NCBI RefSeq assembly: GCF_007741475.1
Contig: NZ_CP036261.1
Location: 2,480,001-2,544,000 of the forward strand
Source: Rosistilla ulvae
GTDB taxonomy: Bacteria; Planctomycetota; Planctomycetia; Pirellulales; Pirellulaceae
DNA: 64,000 bases
Direction of reading: 5' to 3'
Each line of letters opens with the position of its first letter. The first letter of the stretch is position 1. Of the stretch, positions 52,973-62,565 are shown one piece after another. The position numbers and the translations under genes are program-made. The notes under the pieces were generated by a model, which was given only the letters and a program-made list of their open reading frames with translations, ran no database searches and was not told the DNA's origin.

Positions 52973-53980
52973 TCAAGTTGCCTCGGCGATCGCTTCGTCG
53001 CTGCGATCCCCGCGAGGCGACAGACGCACAAATCGCAGCCCCATCTTTCGCAGAACCCAGAGGCTCAACATGCACCCCACAACGTGCACAACCGCCAGTA
53101 CTAATCGGGGCAAAAGTTGGGCCCACGTTGGAATGGGGAACGGATTGTTGGAATAGAGTTGGTTAAGCAAAAGACTGGCGATAGTGAGGACTAAATAGAC
53201 GCAAACGCCCAGCAGCAAGCGGATCCAAATGCGACGCTCCCGCATCCAAACCAAGAACAGAATCGTCCCCCAGAGTATCGCCGCGCTGCTGACGACCATC
53301 AGAAGAACGCTCAATAGCGTTGGCGCGACCGCCGCGCTCGTTCCCAGTTGCAGCGATTGATAGACCTGGTTGAGTGGTCGAGCGATTGCCATCACGACGG
53401 CGACCAAGCCGATCCAACCGAAAAGTTCGGCGATCGTGATCGGCCGTTTCGCAGGGGATTTGTCGAACCCCACGTCGACAAGACAATAACCTGTGATCCG
53501 CCGAATCAAGACAAAGCCGCCGATCACCACGATGAACCGCATCAGGTCCCATCCGACCTGCAGCGCCGCAACTTGCGAAAATGGAAACTCCAAAAAATCG
53601 CGGACGTTATACAGCCGAAGCAGCGTCGGGACTTCACATGCGATCAAGCCCAGCAGCAGATATGCGATGACCGACCAACCTTGCCGCCCCAGCACCGGAT
53701 ACCGCCACGCTATCCAAATCGGCACGATCAGATAGTAGAAGAACTGTATGCCGCTCAAAAAATAGCTCAACAGGCCAATCCACACGTTCTGGATTGTGTA
53801 TTCGTTGACCAGTTGGCCGCCAAAGCTGAGAGCGGCCAAACTGGCCGGCCCAAGCGTTGCTAGCAACAACACAAATCGTTCGGCGCTGCGTTGTCGATCG
53901 ACCGTCCCTAATTCCGCCCGATCGTCGCTGGGGAGCGTTGGTTGAGGTGAATTGTCAGCGGGCGTTTCTTCTGCGGGCAT
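52973..53980 (-). CDS. polytopic membrane protein of unknown function
   Basis: A 335-residue integral membrane protein. After a polar N-terminus of about 35 residues, eight or so hydrophobic segments are seen (for example FVLLLATLGPASLAALSF, GWSVIAYLLLGLIAC, FIVVIGGFVLI, LLSVLLMVVSSAAILWGTILFLV and LVLAVVHVVGCMLSLWVL). No family motif is recognised. The last 22 residues are polar. The gene is separated from the DUF1080 gene by 119 bases and reads in the same direction, but no operon link is evident. It starts at the ATG at 53980 (MPAEETPADN). Confidence 0.8.
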   Translation of the reverse strand: MPAEETPADNSPQPTLPSDDRAELGTVDRQRSAERFVLLLATLGPASLAALSFGGQLVNEYTIQNVWIGLLSYFLSGIQFFYYLIVPIWIAWRYPVLGRQGWSVIAYLLLGLIACEVPTLLRLYNVRDFLEFPFSQVAALQVGWDLMRFIVVIGGFVLIRRITGYCLVDVGFDKSPAKRPITIAELFGWIGLVAVVMAIARPLNQVYQSLQLGTSAAVAPTLLSVLLMVVSSAAILWGTILFLVWMRERRIWIRLLLGVCVYLVLTIASLLLNQLYSNNPFPIPTWAQLLPRLVLAVVHVVGCMLSLWVLRKMGLRFVRLSPRGDRSDEAIAEAT

Positions 53981-54276
53981 CGTTTTCTCGTCGAAGCAAT
54001 CGGATATTCATTTGTCGACAAACCGGAACCGACTGCCGCCGCTATCGATTGTAAGTGATTTGGTTCTTCGCCGGCGATTGCAATGCATGCAATTGTTCTC
54101 AATCTTCCGCCTCTCGCCTGCAACGCTAGCGTTCAACGTACTTCTGGTTCCGGCTGGAATTGCAAGCATTATTTATGCTCGGTTCGCGTTGTGGCGAACG
54201 GATCAAATGAATAGACTCCGCTTCGTATGTCGATAGACAAACGTTAAGACCATTCGACTCCGATCAAGGATGATCC

Positions 54277-55347
54277 ATGAGTGCCCAACCGATCCCCAAG
54301 CCTGCGAACGATTCGCTGGCCGCCGCGACGCCGATCGAACAGTTGCGGTTTGCCCGCAATGTGATCCGCGTCGAGGGACAACACTTGACCCGATTGGCTG
54401 CGGAAATCGACCAACGGATTGTCACCGCTGCAAATCAATTACTCGCCTGCAAAGGTTCGGTGATCATCTCGGGGATCGGCAAAGCGGGAATCATCGGCCA
54501 AAAACTATCGGCGACCCTGTCGAGCACCGGCACCCGTTCGCACTTCCTGCATTCGGCTGAAGCGGTTCACGGCGACTTGGGCAAGGTCCAAACTGACGAC
54601 GTGGTCGTAGTGCTTTCGCACAGCGGAAAGACCGAAGAGGTCGTCCGCCTGCTGCCCGCCTTGGCCGCTCAATCTCAGTCGTTGATCGCGATCACCGCCT
54701 CGGCCAGCAGTCCTCTCGGGCAAGGCGTCGACCTCGTGATCGAGATCGGTTCGACGCAGGAGGTCTGCACGCTGGGACTGGCCCCATCGACAAGCACCAC
54801 GGCGATGCTGGCGGTCTGCGATGCCTTGGCTCTGTTGACCAGCGAACTCCGCGGATTCACCTCCAGCGATTTCGCTCGCTACCATCCCGGCGGCAGCCTC
54901 GGACAAAAACTCTCTTCCGTCGACGACGTGATGCGACCGGTTGGGCAATGCCGGATCGCATCGGACAGCACTTCGGTCCGCGACGTGTTGGTGATGAACA
55001 GCAAATCGGGAAGACGATCCGGCGCGGTGATGCTGACCGATCAAGAGGGACGCCTGTCGGGAATCTTTACCGACAGCGATTTGGCTCGTCTATTGGAACG
55101 CCGTCGCGAGCGAGCGTTGGACGGGCCGATCGTCGAAGTGATGTCGAGCCAGGTGACGCGCGTCCGCAGCGGTTCGTTGCTCGCCGATGCGATTCAAATC
55201 CTCGCCCAGCGAAGGATCAGCGAACTTCCAGTCACCGATGCAAATCAACGACCCGTTGGTCTGATCGACATCACCGACATCGTCAGTTTGTTGCCCAACG
55301 ACGAACCCAATCCGCCTCAGATCCTGCCCATGCGTCCCCAGGTTTGA
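54277..55347 (+). CDS. kdsD: D-arabinose-5-phosphate isomerase (KdsD/KpsF family)
   Basis: First step of KDO synthesis: interconversion of D-ribulose 5-phosphate and D-arabinose 5-phosphate. A sugar isomerase (SIS) domain spans about 30-190 (SGIGKAGIIGQKLSATLSSTGT, then VVLSHSGKTEEVVRLLPAL), with a later YHPGGSLGQKL motif. Two CBS domains follow (about 215-280 and 290-345). The 356-residue length fits KdsD rather than the smaller isomerases. It is followed 12 bases later by kdsC, the next but one enzyme of the same pathway. The ATG at 54277 is well placed. Confidence 0.93.
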   Translation: MSAQPIPKPANDSLAAATPIEQLRFARNVIRVEGQHLTRLAAEIDQRIVTAANQLLACKGSVIISGIGKAGIIGQKLSATLSSTGTRSHFLHSAEAVHGDLGKVQTDDVVVVLSHSGKTEEVVRLLPALAAQSQSLIAITASASSPLGQGVDLVIEIGSTQEVCTLGLAPSTSTTAMLAVCDALALLTSELRGFTSSDFARYHPGGSLGQKLSSVDDVMRPVGQCRIASDSTSVRDVLVMNSKSGRRSGAVMLTDQEGRLSGIFTDSDLARLLERRRERALDGPIVEVMSSQVTRVRSGSLLADAIQILAQRRISELPVTDANQRPVGLIDITDIVSLLPNDEPNPPQILPMRPQV

Positions 55348-55359
55348 ACAACATTGAGT

Positions 55360-55878
55360 ATGAAATCGGATAGCGAAATCGCAGCTCCCATTAAGTTGAT
55401 CCTGTCGGATGTCGACGGCGTGTTGACCAATGGGCAGATCATCTACGACGCGGCGGGCTTCGAAACGAAAGCCTTCCATGTCCGCGATGGCTTGGGGATC
55501 AAGCTGTGGCAGCGAGCGGGGTTCTCGTTTGGGATCATCACCGCGCGGAACAGCGAGATCGTTACGCGTCGCGCCGAGGAACTGGGGATCACCTTCCTGC
55601 GGCAAGGCTGCCAACAGAAGTGGGACGCCGCCGTCGAACTGATGCAAGAGGCGGGATGTGGCCCCGAACAGACGGCTTACATTGGCGACGACCTGCCCGA
55701 TCTGGCGGTCATGACACGTGTCGCTTTACCGGTTTGTGTGTCCGACGCGGCCAGCGATGTTCGCAAGGCGGCGACGTGGATCACTAAGCTGCCCGGCGGA
55801 ACGGGCGCCGTCCGCGAAATGATCGAACGCTTGCTGCACGCTAAATCAAAATGGGATTCGCTGGTCGTTCAGCGTTAG
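55360..55878 (+). CDS. kdsC: 3-deoxy-D-manno-octulosonate 8-phosphate phosphatase
   Basis: A HAD-superfamily phosphatase of 172 residues that removes phosphate from KDO 8-phosphate. The catalytic motif is S-D17-V-D19-G-V in LSDVDGVLTNG, followed by ITARNSEIVTRRAEELGI and the metal motif GDDLPDLAVM. The short HAD form without a cap fits KdsC. I took the ATG at 55360; a TTG two codons upstream is also in frame. It lies between kdsD and a large protein in the position where lptC and lptA are usually found. KDO is an LPS core sugar, so this region concerns the outer membrane. Confidence 0.94.
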   Translation: MKSDSEIAAPIKLILSDVDGVLTNGQIIYDAAGFETKAFHVRDGLGIKLWQRAGFSFGIITARNSEIVTRRAEELGITFLRQGCQQKWDAAVELMQEAGCGPEQTAYIGDDLPDLAVMTRVALPVCVSDAASDVRKAATWITKLPGGTGAVREMIERLLHAKSKWDSLVVQR

Positions 55879-55885
55879 GATCGGG

Positions 55886-58800
55886 ATGCCCACTTCACCG
55901 TTGGATTTTATCAAAGCGCTTGTGGTCTGCTTGTTGGCAGCCTGGGGCTACGATTATGCAATCGCGCCAGCGTTGGTGGGGCAAAAGCAGCTCGCCGAGA
56001 TCCCGATCCGCGCGCCATCGGACGTCGGCGATTCGAAGATCGCAGAGTATTTCAAACCGGGATCGTGGCAGCGTGAATCGCCCAAGCAGATCGAGACCGA
56101 GATCGGTGTGCTGTTGTTCAAAGACTGGCAACGGTTGAGCGATAATCGCTGGAAGCTGTCTCCCGTCACGTTGTTGCTGCGCAGCGATGATTCAGCGGGC
56201 GAAACGCCCAGCGGCGAAGTCAACATGCGTCGTCCGATCCTGTTGGAAGCCCCCGGTGGTGCGGAGATCGAATTCGCCGAATCACTGTCGGTGATCGATG
56301 GCAGCACGCCTCCGGTTCAAGGAGGCCATCTGATCGGCAACGTGCAGATCATCGGCCCGGCCACCAAAAGCGACGGTAGCGATCGGTTGCAGATCAACGC
56401 CAGCGACGTCCGCATCAATGGTAAGAAGATCTGGACGACGGCACCGGTCCGCGTGCAAGTCGGCGACGCCGTCGCCGAAGGCCGCGACTTGACGATCGCA
56501 TTAGCTGGCGGCGGCAAAATACCGACTCAGCGTTCCGATTCACCGCTGGCGGTGCTGAACGAACTGACGTTGATCTATCTGGATCGACTGCATGTCCCGT
56601 TGGAACAGGGAACCCTCTGGCCAGCGCTTCCCGAAGTCCTGGCCGCGCGTCCGCCGGGATCGATCCCGCCATCGGGCGTTGGCGGCAGTCTAGACGTTCG
56701 CTGCGGCGGCGCGATGCGGTTCGATTTCGCCACTTACACGTTGTCGCTAAGCAATCAAGTCACCATCGAACATCGCGGTCCCGGCCTGCCGGTCGATGTG
56801 ATCCGGTGTCCCAATTTGGCGATCGAGCTGGAAGATCCGTTTGGTAACTCGGTCGCCAAACCAAGTCCCGATCGAATGATTCGTCGCGTCCGCGCCTTTG
56901 GTGGCCCAGTCACCTTCGACGCGCCGACGTTGATGACGCGCGTCTCCGCCGAATTGATCGACGCCGATTTCCGCAGCGGCGTGATTCGAATCGCCAGTTC
57001 GCGCGGGATCGATATCGCCCATCGCGCGATGCAGTTGGTGCTGACCGATTTTGAGTATCGCTTTACTCCCGGCGCTCCGACCGACTTGATCCAATTGAAA
57101 GCCGCGGGCGAGGGCCGGCTGATTGCACACGATCCGACGATGCCCTTTCGATCTTTCGGATGGCAGGATCAACTGCGGATCACGCCCCAGACCGAACCGA
57201 ACAAGTATCAGTTGTGGATGCTGCAAGCGTCGGCGATCCTGCCCGACGATGGCCGGATCCGCACCGACAGCCTCGGCTTAGGCTTCACGCTGTTGCCCGA
57301 AACGCCTGAGTCCAAGAAGGAAGATGACGATGCACCGCTGAAGGGACGATTCCGTCCTGAGAGCCTAGTCGCCAAGGGGAACGTGCTGTTCGATACGCGT
57401 GAGATCTACGCCAAGACCGAACAGCTAGATCTGTTCATCGAACAAGTCTCCGCCGATTCACCGCCGGAGCAACAACTGCGGCTGAATCGCGCTTCGGGAG
57501 AGTCGTTGAAACTGTGGACCAAGGAACCCGAATCGTCGGTCGCCGCGACGGGAGGTTTGGGCGCTGGCTTTGGGCAGCCCGCCGCCGCCAGCCAGCCACG
57601 GCCTCATATCAGCGGCCGCACGTTGTCGGCGAACATTTTGACCGACGGCAAGAACGCTGTCGCGCATGAGTTTTCGATCAACGAAGACGTCCGCATCGAA
57701 CACGTTCTCGAATCGCAGCAAGGCCCGTTGCCGGTCGTCTTGACCGGACGCGAATTGATTTTTGTCGACGGCGCCGAAGGGCGGATCGTCCAGGTTTCCG
57801 GCTTTCCAGCACAGATCGAGATCGCCGACGGCTACTTCCGCGGCCCGATGGTCCAATTGCGAATGGGCGACAATTCGTTGTTCATGGACCGCGCCGGCGA
57901 ATTCCAAATGCCAACCTCGGTTCTGTCAGCCGCCGGAGAATCGAACTTCCGCTGGGTCGCGCCGCCGCGCTGCACTTGGGAAGGTCAGATGCAATTCAAC
58001 GGCCGCACCGCTCAGTTGATGCGTGGCGTCAAAATGACCGGAGCAGTGACGACGCTAGACGAACCGACGCGTTGGGACCTGCACGTCGGCTGCGATTTGT
58101 TGGAAGTCAGCTTGGCCCAGCGGATCAACTTCACAGCTCCCGACGCTTCGAAGCAAGCCGATGTCGAACGGATCTCGTTTCGCGGGATCGATGCAAACAG
58201 CAATGGAGTCTTGCTGTCGGCGGTCCAACGCGATCTTCGCGGCAATCTGATGGGAAGCCACCAATTGCAATTGCCCACCCTCGACGTGACCCCAGCCCAA
58301 TCGCAGCTATTGGGAAGCGGACCGGGGTGGTACCACATGTGGAGCAAGCCGGAAGTGACCGACTCGGGCCCATTGGCAACGCTCTCGAAAACCGGTGGCT
58401 GGCTGGCCGCTCACCTGGTCTACCAGGAGAAGATCGAAGGCAACTTCGCCAACAAGGTGTTGCGTTTTGTCCGCGGTGTCCGCGTCGCAACCTCTCCGGT
58501 CGCCAACGAGGAGCAACGGATCGACGCGCGGCAGATCGTCGAAGCTCAGGACGGACAAGCCGTCTTGGACTGCGACCAGTTGGAGTTTTCGCAAACGCCG
58601 TCGGCACATCAGTTTAATTTACGTGGCCAGTCGTTTGGGCAATGGGAAGCCAAAGCGATGTCGAACGTCGCGTTCCAGGGTCGCAACGAGAAGGGCTTGT
58701 TCCGCGGGACCGCCGACCGAATGGGCTACATCGCCGACAAAGACCTGTTCGTAATCGAAGGTGTTCGCAACCGCCCCGTCGAATTGCAGCGGCAATACGC

Positions 58801-58981
58801 TAACGGCCAATCGGGCGGATCATTTCAAGCCGAGATCTTGAAGTTCAAACCGCGAACTCTGGAGATCATCGATCTGCAGATCCAAAATTTGAACCTCGGC
58901 GACCTACAGCAAGGCTTCGGCGTTCCCCCTCAGCCTCAGCCTCAAACCGCGACCCCCAACACGCAACCGCCGCGATTCTAA
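55886..58981 (+). CDS. giant LptC/LptA-like protein in the LPS-transport position
   Basis: A 1031-residue protein with an N-terminal membrane anchor (residues 8-26) and an apparently periplasmic body. It begins 7 bases after the kdsC stop, with an AGGA site. The region around 170-215 (INASDVRINGKKIWTTAPVRVQVG, then AEGRDLTIAL) resembles the LptC pattern. OstA/LptA-like segments recur at about 575-660 (INEDVRIEHVL, VFVDGAEGRIVQVSG) and 845-945 (VRGVRVATSPVANEEQRIDA, VLDCDQLEFSQ). In Proteobacteria kdsD-kdsC is followed by separate lptC and lptA genes. I infer a fused or extended lipid-A bridge; the resemblance is by eye and should be treated as tentative. Confidence 0.75.
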   Translation: MPTSPLDFIKALVVCLLAAWGYDYAIAPALVGQKQLAEIPIRAPSDVGDSKIAEYFKPGSWQRESPKQIETEIGVLLFKDWQRLSDNRWKLSPVTLLLRSDDSAGETPSGEVNMRRPILLEAPGGAEIEFAESLSVIDGSTPPVQGGHLIGNVQIIGPATKSDGSDRLQINASDVRINGKKIWTTAPVRVQVGDAVAEGRDLTIALAGGGKIPTQRSDSPLAVLNELTLIYLDRLHVPLEQGTLWPALPEVLAARPPGSIPPSGVGGSLDVRCGGAMRFDFATYTLSLSNQVTIEHRGPGLPVDVIRCPNLAIELEDPFGNSVAKPSPDRMIRRVRAFGGPVTFDAPTLMTRVSAELIDADFRSGVIRIASSRGIDIAHRAMQLVLTDFEYRFTPGAPTDLIQLKAAGEGRLIAHDPTMPFRSFGWQDQLRITPQTEPNKYQLWMLQASAILPDDGRIRTDSLGLGFTLLPETPESKKEDDDAPLKGRFRPESLVAKGNVLFDTREIYAKTEQLDLFIEQVSADSPPEQQLRLNRASGESLKLWTKEPESSVAATGGLGAGFGQPAAASQPRPHISGRTLSANILTDGKNAVAHEFSINEDVRIEHVLESQQGPLPVVLTGRELIFVDGAEGRIVQVSGFPAQIEIADGYFRGPMVQLRMGDNSLFMDRAGEFQMPTSVLSAAGESNFRWVAPPRCTWEGQMQFNGRTAQLMRGVKMTGAVTTLDEPTRWDLHVGCDLLEVSLAQRINFTAPDASKQADVERISFRGIDANSNGVLLSAVQRDLRGNLMGSHQLQLPTLDVTPAQSQLLGSGPGWYHMWSKPEVTDSGPLATLSKTGGWLAAHLVYQEKIEGNFANKVLRFVRGVRVATSPVANEEQRIDARQIVEAQDGQAVLDCDQLEFSQTPSAHQFNLRGQSFGQWEAKAMSNVAFQGRNEKGLFRGTADRMGYIADKDLFVIEGVRNRPVELQRQYANGQSGGSFQAEILKFKPRTLEIIDLQIQNLNLGDLQQGFGVPPQPQPQTATPNTQPPRF

Positions 58982-59426
58982 CGCGCGGCAATGCGATGCT
59001 GCCGGCTAGCGATGCATATATCGTAGACGCCATCGGTAGATCGCTCGGCGTCCCGCTGTTCAACCTCGGTTTCCCAGCGTGAATAGCCCCTCGCAATTGA
59101 GCACTCTTGCCGCCAGGAGGCCTGTCCACGAGCCCACTCTGCGGTTTGTCGTGCCCGCACGTTGGCAGCTCAGCAACCATGTTGGCTGATCTCACGCCGA
59201 TTGGTTGGATGCGGTTTGCGGTCGATGGATCCTGTTCGTGACGATTTCGATTCGTTTTTCCAATCGCTGCCTGGTTGATCGGCATTGGCGAGTGCCCCAA
59301 ATTGATTTGGCACGCGATCTGCCTTTGGAATCATCGTACCGATGGTTTGCGAACGGGAGCTCGTTGCTTGGTCCTGTTCGCAATCCACTCCCTCCCACAC
59401 GATTTTTCTGAACGGAGAAGTGAACG
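58982..59426. other. 445-base intergenic region
   Basis: It separates the LptC/A-like gene from the glycine-zipper protein gene. Short frames here lack any recognisable feature, and I see no repeat, terminator or promoter I could defend. Confidence 0.4.
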
Positions 59427-60428
59427 ATGAGACGAACGACATTTTGCACCGCCGCATTGGCTGCAAGTTTATTTGGATTCCAAGCCGCGAAGGCTCAGGA
59501 TGTTGGAGATGCCATCGACGGGGCGTTGAATGCGACCGGCGAGGCGGCTGCTGAGCTGGGGCAGGAGATTGGTGAAGCTGCCGAAGCTGCGGTGCCGAAT
59601 CAGCCAGCGGCCGAAGCGCAGGCCGATCTGGACGTTGATGCCGATGTCGAAGCAAAGGCGACCGTCGACGCGGATACTGACACGAAGGCTCAGGTTCAAG
59701 GCGATGGGCCGACCGCTGCCGATGTGCAGACCGGCACGAACACTCCGCTAGGTGTAGGCGTCGATGAGAACGGTAATCGACCTGCTGGAGTCGATGCCGA
59801 TGCGGGAATCAATCCCGAAGCCGATCTGCAGTCGCAGCAGACTCGCGATTCGCAGGCATTGCTGCAAGGCGACGCCGAACTTTTGGAGGACGCTCAAGCC
59901 AATAACGAAGCCAATCCAAACGCTCAAGCGAACAACGATGCCAACGACAAATGGCGTTTCCGTCAACACAACGATCGCTGGTGGTATTGGTTGGGCGATC
60001 GTGGCAACGGTCGCTGGGCCTACTGGGTTGACGGTCGCTGGTTCGACTACACCAACAACCGCTACTTGAACCCTCGCCAACAAGCGGGACACCACGACGG
60101 ACATCAACCACGACATCGCATGGGCTACCGTGGCGATGCCAATATCCAAGGCGAGTTTGATGGTCCCTACTACTTCGATCGCGACGGCCGCCGATACCGC
60201 CGCGATGGCGATCGCTACATGAACGATTCGCAGTGGAACGACCGCGTCTGGGATGATGGCTATGGCCAGCGCCACCAAGGCTATTGGAACGATCGCAACA
60301 ACGGACGGTCGAGCAACGGAGCTCGCGCCGGTGCATCGATCGGTGCCGGTGTTGGCGAATCGATCGGCGGCCGCGCCGGCGGTCAGATCGGAGCTGAAAT
60401 TGGCGGAGCGATCGGTCGCGATCGCTAA
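59427..60428 (+). CDS. secreted protein with glycine-zipper C-terminus
   Basis: A 333-residue secreted protein with a signal sequence ending FQAAKAQD. The first half is acidic and rich in Ala, Asp and Gln. The central part carries aromatic repeats (WRFRQHNDRWWYWLGDRGNGRWAYWVDGRWFDYTNNRY). The C-terminus has a Gly-zipper pattern (ASIGAGVGESIGGRAGGQIGAEIGGAIG), which often inserts in or bridges membranes. A bulged GC hairpin follows at 60465. No known family is recognised. It might be an envelope-associated protein; that is inferred from the signal sequence and the zipper. Confidence 0.75.
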   Translation: MRRTTFCTAALAASLFGFQAAKAQDVGDAIDGALNATGEAAAELGQEIGEAAEAAVPNQPAAEAQADLDVDADVEAKATVDADTDTKAQVQGDGPTAADVQTGTNTPLGVGVDENGNRPAGVDADAGINPEADLQSQQTRDSQALLQGDAELLEDAQANNEANPNAQANNDANDKWRFRQHNDRWWYWLGDRGNGRWAYWVDGRWFDYTNNRYLNPRQQAGHHDGHQPRHRMGYRGDANIQGEFDGPYYFDRDGRRYRRDGDRYMNDSQWNDRVWDDGYGQRHQGYWNDRNNGRSSNGARAGASIGAGVGESIGGRAGGQIGAEIGGAIGRDR

Positions 60429-60464
60429 CGCCGGCTGAGCCCCATCGACACTAGCAAACACACC

Positions 60465-60508
60465 ACGCCCGCTGCACATCTTCACGTGCACGGGCGTTGT
60501 TTGTTGAG
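60465..60508 (+). terminator. terminator-like hairpin
   Basis: ACGCCCG-TGCAC, with one extra base, pairs with GTGCACGGGCGT at 60486-60497 and is followed by TGTTTGTTG. It lies about 36 bases after the glycine-zipper gene. Similar sequence recurs at 60671-60700 without the left arm. Confidence 0.45.
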
Positions 60509-60526
60509 TGTAAACCAACCCAGGAG

Positions 60527-60790
60527 CGCGGGGCGATGCCCACGCGGTTGAACGAAGGAGCCTCGGACCGTGGAAGCAATTAGCCTCGTCCACTACGCTT
60601 CGTTGAACGTAACGACGGGCGACTCACCCCTTCGTTTAACCGCGTGCCCATCGGGCCGCGCGTTGCTTCCCGTGCACGGCCGTTGTTTATTCAGTGCCAA
60701 CCACCCCAGGAACGCGGGGCGATGCCCACGCGGTTAAACGACGCGCGACTCTCCCCCTCGTTTAACCGCGTGCCCATCGGGCCGCGCGTT
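60527..60790. repeat. four hairpin/TTAAAC units, alternating orientation
   Basis: Plus units at 60527 and 60713 read GCGGGGCGATGCCCACGCGGTT(G/A)AACG; minus units at 60633 and 60760 are TTTAACCGCGTGCCCATCGGGCCGCGCG. The stem arms here are GGGC-GAT-GCCC and GCCC-GAT-GGGC forms. A flanking block (GTGCACGG, then TTGTTTATTCAGTG or TTGTTTGTTGAGTG) is also duplicated near 60490 and 60672. The cluster lies in the convergent region before the antiporter operon. Confidence 0.85.
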
Positions 60791-60861
60791 TCTGACGTCG
60801 GCAAAACTCAGGGGGCAGCAGCGTGCTCAACTCGATGTATCAGCCGGCAGAAACGGCGATG

Positions 60862-62565
60862 CTACAGATAATACAGCAGCAGACAGACGGCTAGCAGCAG
60901 GGTGGCCCAGAGGGTCATGGTGCTGCTGGACCAGGTGCGGCCCAAGATGCCGTTTTCGTTGAACGTCGCTCGAGTGAAGTCCATGATGCCGTGGACGATC
61001 ACCACCATGTCGCTGCGGAAGGCGTCGTTGATTACATCGTAAACAGTTCGCAATCCGCGGATGCAGGCGGGCAACAAGCGGCGATAGATCCAGTCGGTGT
61101 CGAGATTCGTCGACCGCTGTTCGGCGGGATACAGCCCCGACTTCATCAACACCACAAAGGCCAGCAGTGCGAACAACAACAACTGCATCTGCGTGACCAC
61201 GTGTGTCACGGTGTAGGGATGGTAGTCGACGGTGTAGGGGAGCATCCGGTACAGCAACGGATAAGCGATTCCCAAGCCGACGCAGAAGAAGGCGGCGATC
61301 GCCATCGCGGTCAGCATATTCCAAGGTGCCTCTTCCACTCGCTTGCCCGAATCGTGAGCGAAGAAAGCGAAGAAGGGGATCTTGATTCCCGAGTGCTCCA
61401 TCACGCCCGCCGATGCGATCAGCAGCACGATCCAAACCCAGAACTGATGCTGTTCGGCGGCGGCGGAAATGATCATCGACTTGCTGATAAAACCGCTCAA
61501 CAACGGGAATCCCGAGATCGCTCCGGCACCGATGATGCAGAAGAGCGTCGTCCAAGGCATCGATTTGTGCAGCCCACCCAACTCGGTAGCCTTCGTCGTG
61601 CCGACGCGATACAGCACAGCTCCCATCGACATGAACAGCAGCGATTTGTAGATGATGTGACAGAACGCGTGAGCCACCGTGCCGTTGATCGCCAGTTCGG
61701 TTCCGATCCCAACGCCGACGACCATGAACCCCAATTGGTTGTTCAGACTGTACGCGAGCACTCGGCGAAGATCGTTTTCGATCACTGCAAAAACGATCGG
61801 GAAGAGCGTCATCGCGCATCCGATCGGGATCAAAAGATCGAGCCCCGCAAAACCGCGGATCAATGAATAAACGGCCAGCTTCGTCGTAAACGCACTCAGA
61901 AAAACCGTCCCCGTCGCTGTCGCTTCGGGGTAAGAATCCTGCAACCAATTATGCAGCAGCGGAAACGCGCACTTGATGCCCAGGGCCAGCAGGATCAAAG
62001 TCGCTGCCAAACCCAACGGTTGCCCTTCGACGACAAAACTGTCGAACGTCAAACTGCCCGACTGGACGTAATGGATGATCGCTCCAGATAACAGCAGCAC
62101 GCCCGAGGCGACTTGAATGATCAGGTAACGCATTCCGCTGCGATACGATCGCTCGCTGTCGCTGGCCCAGATCAGAAAGACGCTCGACAGAGCCGTCAGT
62201 TCCCAGAACACGAACAGCGTGATCAGGTCGCCGGCACAACAGGCACCGATCGCTCCGCCTGCATAGACTAACGCGGCGATATGCTGTCGCGGATCGCGGA
62301 CATGCAGCGCGTAGATCGACGACACGATCGCGGCGATATGAAACACGATCCCAAAGATCCGGCTCAACGAATCGATCCGGACCATATTCAACGTCATGCC
62401 AAACAGCGTGATGTTGCCATGTTCGCCGGCGGGCGTGATCAAAAACAGGCCAAGGCTGATCACCGAAAGGGCCAAGACGCCGTAGGCTTGCAGCCGACGA
62501 GCGACAAAGGGCAACACCAGGGCCCCGAGAATCATGATCAAGCCAGGAGGCAGATTAGCGATCAT
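60862..62565 (-). CDS. proton-conducting antiporter / NuoL-MrpD-like subunit
   Basis: A 567-residue protein with about 14 predicted membrane helices, of the NuoL/NuoM/MrpA-D family (PF00361-type core). Key signs are the LTLFVFWELTALSSVFLIWAS segment, which has the conserved Glu in the fifth helix region, and a Lys in the LALGIKCAFPLLHNWLQDSYPEA segment. A late helix KIPFFAFFAHDSG differs from NuoL. Such subunits move protons or Na+ in complex I or in Mrp antiporters. It overlaps the following small-protein gene by 11 bases (62555-62565). The full operon is not seen, so its membership in Mrp or in a hydrogenase-like complex is open. Confidence 0.88.
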   Translation of the reverse strand: MIANLPPGLIMILGALVLPFVARRLQAYGVLALSVISLGLFLITPAGEHGNITLFGMTLNMVRIDSLSRIFGIVFHIAAIVSSIYALHVRDPRQHIAALVYAGGAIGACCAGDLITLFVFWELTALSSVFLIWASDSERSYRSGMRYLIIQVASGVLLLSGAIIHYVQSGSLTFDSFVVEGQPLGLAATLILLALGIKCAFPLLHNWLQDSYPEATATGTVFLSAFTTKLAVYSLIRGFAGLDLLIPIGCAMTLFPIVFAVIENDLRRVLAYSLNNQLGFMVVGVGIGTELAINGTVAHAFCHIIYKSLLFMSMGAVLYRVGTTKATELGGLHKSMPWTTLFCIIGAGAISGFPLLSGFISKSMIISAAAEQHQFWVWIVLLIASAGVMEHSGIKIPFFAFFAHDSGKRVEEAPWNMLTAMAIAAFFCVGLGIAYPLLYRMLPYTVDYHPYTVTHVVTQMQLLLFALLAFVVLMKSGLYPAEQRSTNLDTDWIYRRLLPACIRGLRTVYDVINDAFRSDMVVIVHGIMDFTRATFNENGILGRTWSSSTMTLWATLLLAVCLLLYYL

